24,489 bases of DNA from a virus: positions 1 to 24,489 of the IMG/VR virus record IMGVR_UViG_3300047550_001185. One strand, given 5' to 3'. The notes under the pieces were generated by a model. The model searched no databases. It was given only the letters and a program-made list of their open reading frames with translations, and was not told the DNA's origin. The position numbers and the translations under genes were made by a program. Shown one piece after another: positions 21,959 to 24,489 of this stretch (within the stretch, counting starts at the first letter, position 1; every line of letters begins with the position of its first letter).

Positions 21959-23795
21959 AACTCCGTTTTGGAGCCTTGTTCGATCTTAGCGGGGCCTTTC
22001 GCTCCCTTTCTACGGGCTTTTCGAGCCGTTTCTCCAGCTGATCCCAGATTGTTCTTCGGTCGTACCGCTGGTACAGCCGATTTAATCCTGCGTACGCATA
22101 AACCAGTTCGTCTAACGCTTCATTGCGCTGGCTTGATTTCTTTACCCATACCCTTTCGGGGTAGCCCCGCACGAACCTTGTGATCTGCTTTTCTGCAGTC
22201 AGTTCCTCGAAATACTCCTTCCCGGCTTCTGCATAGAAGTGCAGGTAGCCCGGCCCAGGCTCGTTGTGCTTCAACCGGCCAAACAGCAGGCTCTTCACCG
22301 TGTCAGATCCGACCGGATACACCTCAGCGCCTTTCTTCAGCGCCTTGCCCTTGTGGTTCAGATCCACCTTCGCTGGCTTGCCGATCGGTGGCTTGCCCTT
22401 CTGGCTCTGACCCTTGATCGCGATCACGCCCATGTTCTGGCGCTCCCTCGCGTATTGGTACACCTCCATTGTGTGGTGGCCGCCAGAGTCGATGCAGACA
22501 ACGTCCGGCCTGATCTCGGCGCCCAGCGCATGCTTGAACGGCTTCAGCAAAATCTCATCCAGCTGCTTCCACGGCTCCGGCCGGCTCGGGTCGCCGTGAA
22601 TCACCTGGCGATCGATCAGCCAGCCTTCTTCTTCGCGGCCCCATGCCCAGATCGACAGGCTCAGCCTGTTGTCCTGCACGTCGCATCCGATCGTCACCGC
22701 TGATGCCTCGGCCGGCACCATCTGGCTCTCGTAGAACTCCGCACGCTCCAGCAGGCTGTCGGCGCCCACCTTCGCCGCATAATCGTCCTCCCAGCTCTCG
22801 CCAAGCACCGTGTTGACGAACGTCTTCAGCGCTTCAGGGTCAGACTTCGCCTCGAGGAATTCATCGCGCAGGTTGTCCCAGCTGGCGTTCGGTGAGTAGC
22901 TGTAGGCCGCCCAGATGTGGAAGCTCGCGTGCTTGCCGTTGCCCGGTGCTGTCGCCCGCCACTGGCCGCGCTCCACCATCCAGCGCTTCTTTGAATGCGG
23001 GATCAGGACGCCGCAGCTCTCGCACACGTAATTCACTGGCGACAGCTGATCGTCCCAGCGCATGTTTGCCCACTTCAGGTATTGCATGTGTCCGCAATCG
23101 GGGCAGGGCACGAAATACCGCCGCTGGTCGCCCTGGCTGAACAGCCGCTCGATCCGACTCGCGTCCTTGAGGGTCGGCGTCGACCCAGCCACGATCTTGC
23201 GGTTCCAGTAATACTCCGTCCGTCGGATACCGAGCTTGATCTGGTCGCCCTCGGGGCCAGCACTCGGTGGGTAGCCGTCGGTCTCGTCGAACATCACAAT
23301 CCGGCGGCTCACACGACGGAAGCCCCGCGGCGAGTTAGCACCCACCAGGCCGAGAGTGCCGCCCGGATACTGCTTCTGCAGGATCGTGTTGGCGCCGTCC
23401 TTGGCCTTGCTGTCGCTCACCAATCCCTTGAGCACCGGCACGTCGCGCAGCATCGGCGCGATCTCCTCTTTCGAGTAGCCCTGGGCGTCCTCGATCGTCG
23501 GCTGCACCAGCATCATCGGGCACGGATCCTGGTGGATGTGGAACGCGATGCAGGCGTTGAGGCACTTGGTGTATCCCACTCGAGCGCTCTTCATCACCGA
23601 GATCTGCTCGATCGCTGGATCCGTGATCGCGTTCATGATGCCCTTCTGGTAGGGCAGCGTGTGCCAGCGGCCGGCCTCAGCGCTCGACTCCGCCGATAGG
23701 TAGAAATACCGGTCTGCCCACTCGCTCAGCGTCAGTTTCTCCGGTGGCTTCCACGCCTGCAGCGCGGCCTTCGCGATGTCGCTGATGTCAGCCAT
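21942..23795 (-). CDS. A: Large terminase subunit, gpA family
   Basis: The product is 617 residues (lambda gpA 641). It pumps DNA into proheads and cuts it at the genome ends. The ATPase part has an adenine/Walker-A-like segment SVMKSARVGYTK (66-77) and a Walker B IVMFDETDGYP (166-176). A zinc-binding pair follows: CPDC (231-234) and CESC (258-261). The nuclease part has acidic residues in IGCDVQDNRLSLS (Asp372), DVVCIDSGGHHT (Asp436) and ALDELVYAYAG (Asp562). The C-terminus is basic. The ATG at 23795 overlaps the end of the small subunit by 8 bases. A gpA-type enzyme usually goes with cos ends, though some relatives use other modes. Confidence 0.95.
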   Translation of the reverse strand: MADISDIAKAALQAWKPPEKLTLSEWADRYFYLSAESSAEAGRWHTLPYQKGIMNAITDPAIEQISVMKSARVGYTKCLNACIAFHIHQDPCPMMLVQPTIEDAQGYSKEEIAPMLRDVPVLKGLVSDSKAKDGANTILQKQYPGGTLGLVGANSPRGFRRVSRRIVMFDETDGYPPSAGPEGDQIKLGIRRTEYYWNRKIVAGSTPTLKDASRIERLFSQGDQRRYFVPCPDCGHMQYLKWANMRWDDQLSPVNYVCESCGVLIPHSKKRWMVERGQWRATAPGNGKHASFHIWAAYSYSPNASWDNLRDEFLEAKSDPEALKTFVNTVLGESWEDDYAAKVGADSLLERAEFYESQMVPAEASAVTIGCDVQDNRLSLSIWAWGREEEGWLIDRQVIHGDPSRPEPWKQLDEILLKPFKHALGAEIRPDVVCIDSGGHHTMEVYQYARERQNMGVIAIKGQSQKGKPPIGKPAKVDLNHKGKALKKGAEVYPVGSDTVKSLLFGRLKHNEPGPGYLHFYAEAGKEYFEELTAEKQITRFVRGYPERVWVKKSSQRNEALDELVYAYAGLNRLYQRYDRRTIWDQLEKRLEKPVERERKAPLRSNKAPKRSFVRQW

Positions 23796-24324
23796 CGCTC
23801 GCCAGCTCCTCGAGCGCCTCGCGCACGATGTCTTCCAAGATCGCGATCTGATCTTGGGTGAGATCGGGGATCCGCTGCTTCGCCTTGCTGGCGATGCCGA
23901 GCACCTTGGTGCGGCTGATCGTGATTACCTCGACCCACTTCGCCTCGACCTCGGCCGCCCGCACCAGCAGCCCTTCCTTCTCCTTGCGCTCCAGCTCAAG
24001 CAGCTCGGCCTTGAGGTACTCGGTGCGGGCTCGGCTTTCGTTGTAGTCGGGGACAATGTCACCGGGTTCGGGCTCGGTGAGTGATCGGTCTCGCTTGGGT
24101 CGCTCTGGAGGAAAGGCGGTCTCGCCCATCGGCGGCTTGGGGCCAACGCCGATCTTGGCCATGGTGTTGGCGAACCAGTCCTCGCGCAGCGTCTCGGACT
24201 TGATCAGCTCCTTGCCATCAGAGGTCCGCACGACCGGGAGCCGGCCCTGCTTGATCGCCTTGTAGACCGCCGTGCGGGACACGCCCAGCGCGTCGGCCGC
24301 CTCTGACTTGGTGATGAGCGGCAC
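23788..24324 (-). CDS. Small terminase subunit, Nu1-like DNA-binding protein
   Basis: The product is 178 residues (lambda Nu1 181). Residues 3-40 are a winged helix-turn-helix (TKSEAADALGVSRTAVYKAI, then QGRLPVVRTSDGKELI), the MerR/excisionase-like type used by Nu1. Residues ~55-95 are Pro-rich and probably disordered. Residues ~98-178 are charged helices (RTEYLKAELLELERKEKEGL, LVRAAEVEAKWVEVI) that should form the oligomer and bind the large subunit. It recognises the packaging site and recruits gpA. No ATG is available in frame after the upstream stop at 24360-24358, so the GTG at 24324 is taken as start, with a weak ribosome site. Being first of the late genes matches lambda. Confidence 0.88.
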   Translation of the reverse strand: MPLITKSEAADALGVSRTAVYKAIKQGRLPVVRTSDGKELIKSETLREDWFANTMAKIGVGPKPPMGETAFPPERPKRDRSLTEPEPGDIVPDYNESRARTEYLKAELLELERKEKEGLLVRAAEVEAKWVEVITISRTKVLGIASKAKQRIPDLTQDQIAILEDIVREALEELASDG

Positions 24325-24489
24325 GGGATGCCGTTGATGTGAACCGATGTTACAGGTTTACAGTCTTGGTTGACACTCTCCCCAAAACGCTGTCCTGGAG
24401 GGTAGTCTGGTCGGTTGCCTCGTTGGCGGGGAAAGGGGGGTCTTTGCGTGAGACAGGCTGGACTCAAACCAAGTTGCGCGGCCGATGCC
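24325..24489. other. Non-coding stretch upstream of the small terminase; possible packaging site and late-gene leader
   Basis: No convincing gene is seen in these 165 bases. In phages with this gene order the cos site lies just upstream of the small terminase, so part of it may be here or just beyond the window. A direct repeat GTTACAG GTTTACAG (plus strand, about 24350-24363) sits 26 bases before the GTG and could be a protein site. A weak promoter-like pair for the minus strand is TTGGGG (24385-24380), 17 bases, TGTAAA (24362-24357); the match is poor. A plus-strand TTGACA-like hexamer near 24369 has no good -10. Confidence 0.3.

Noticed and set aside
24204-24467. Minus-strand 87-codon frame across the start of the small terminase
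   Set aside because: It overlaps the conserved helix-turn-helix of the terminase in another frame and has a Pro/Arg/Ser-rich translation with no domain.
24430-24489. 3' part of a tRNA-like gene on the minus strand (GGTTTGAGTCC resembles a T-loop)
   Set aside because: The T stem pairs poorly, the acceptor partner lies outside the window, and no CCA or discriminator context is convincing.

Overview
The window is one compact block of virion genes from a lambda-type tailed phage or prophage (siphovirus plan). Every supportable gene is on the minus strand, so transcription runs from high to low coordinates. In that direction the order is: small terminase, large terminase (gpA), gpW-like joiner, portal (gpB), a fused protease/major capsid, a glycoside-hydrolase-like beta-propeller, a gpFII-like joiner, three fibre or surface genes, tail terminator candidate, a 60-residue protein, tail tube, the G and T tail chaperones, tape measure (H), M, L, K, I, and J cut off by the window edge. 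This is the lambda Nu1-A-W-B-C/E-FII-U-V-G-T-H-M-L-K-I-J order with cargo inserted between the head and tail modules. The host cannot be read from the sequence. Gram-negative is likely because the set is lambda-like. A freshwater (cyano)bacterial host is only a guess. No integrase, lysis, repressor or tRNA gene is present, so lifestyle is undetermined.

Head region (about 16.3-24.3 kb): packaging motor, portal and capsid. Three proteins here are fusions. The gpW-like joiner carries an N-terminal beta-rich, Ig-like domain. Protease and capsid are a single polypeptide. The gpFII-like joiner has a C-terminal tail resembling fibre linkers. Directly after the capsid, in the place where small head or decoration proteins usually sit, is a 338-residue protein that reads as a GH130-type five-bladed propeller with a short phage-type C-terminal module.

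Central cargo (about 12.7-16.3 kb): a fibre-like protein with an Mtd-type N-terminus, a 139-residue virion protein, and a 672-residue protein whose C-terminal two thirds is 20 tandem copies of a 22-residue motif.

Tail region (1-12.6 kb): the usual tube, chaperones, tape measure and tip complex. Between G and T there is a textbook -1 frameshift signal: A AAA AAC directly before the G stop codon, an 8-nt spacer, and a 7-bp GC-only hairpin. The tape measure carries an embedded NlpC/P60-like peptidase, and K is a JAMM plus NlpC/P60 protein. The L protein keeps the four iron-sulfur cysteines but has two insertions, a fibre-type linker and a three-repeat domain. J has at least six FN3-like domains at its C-terminal end.

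Genes overlap or nearly touch at most junctions (ATGA, TGATG, TAATG), consistent with one translationally coupled late operon. The only non-coding stretch of note is the 165 bases upstream of the small terminase.
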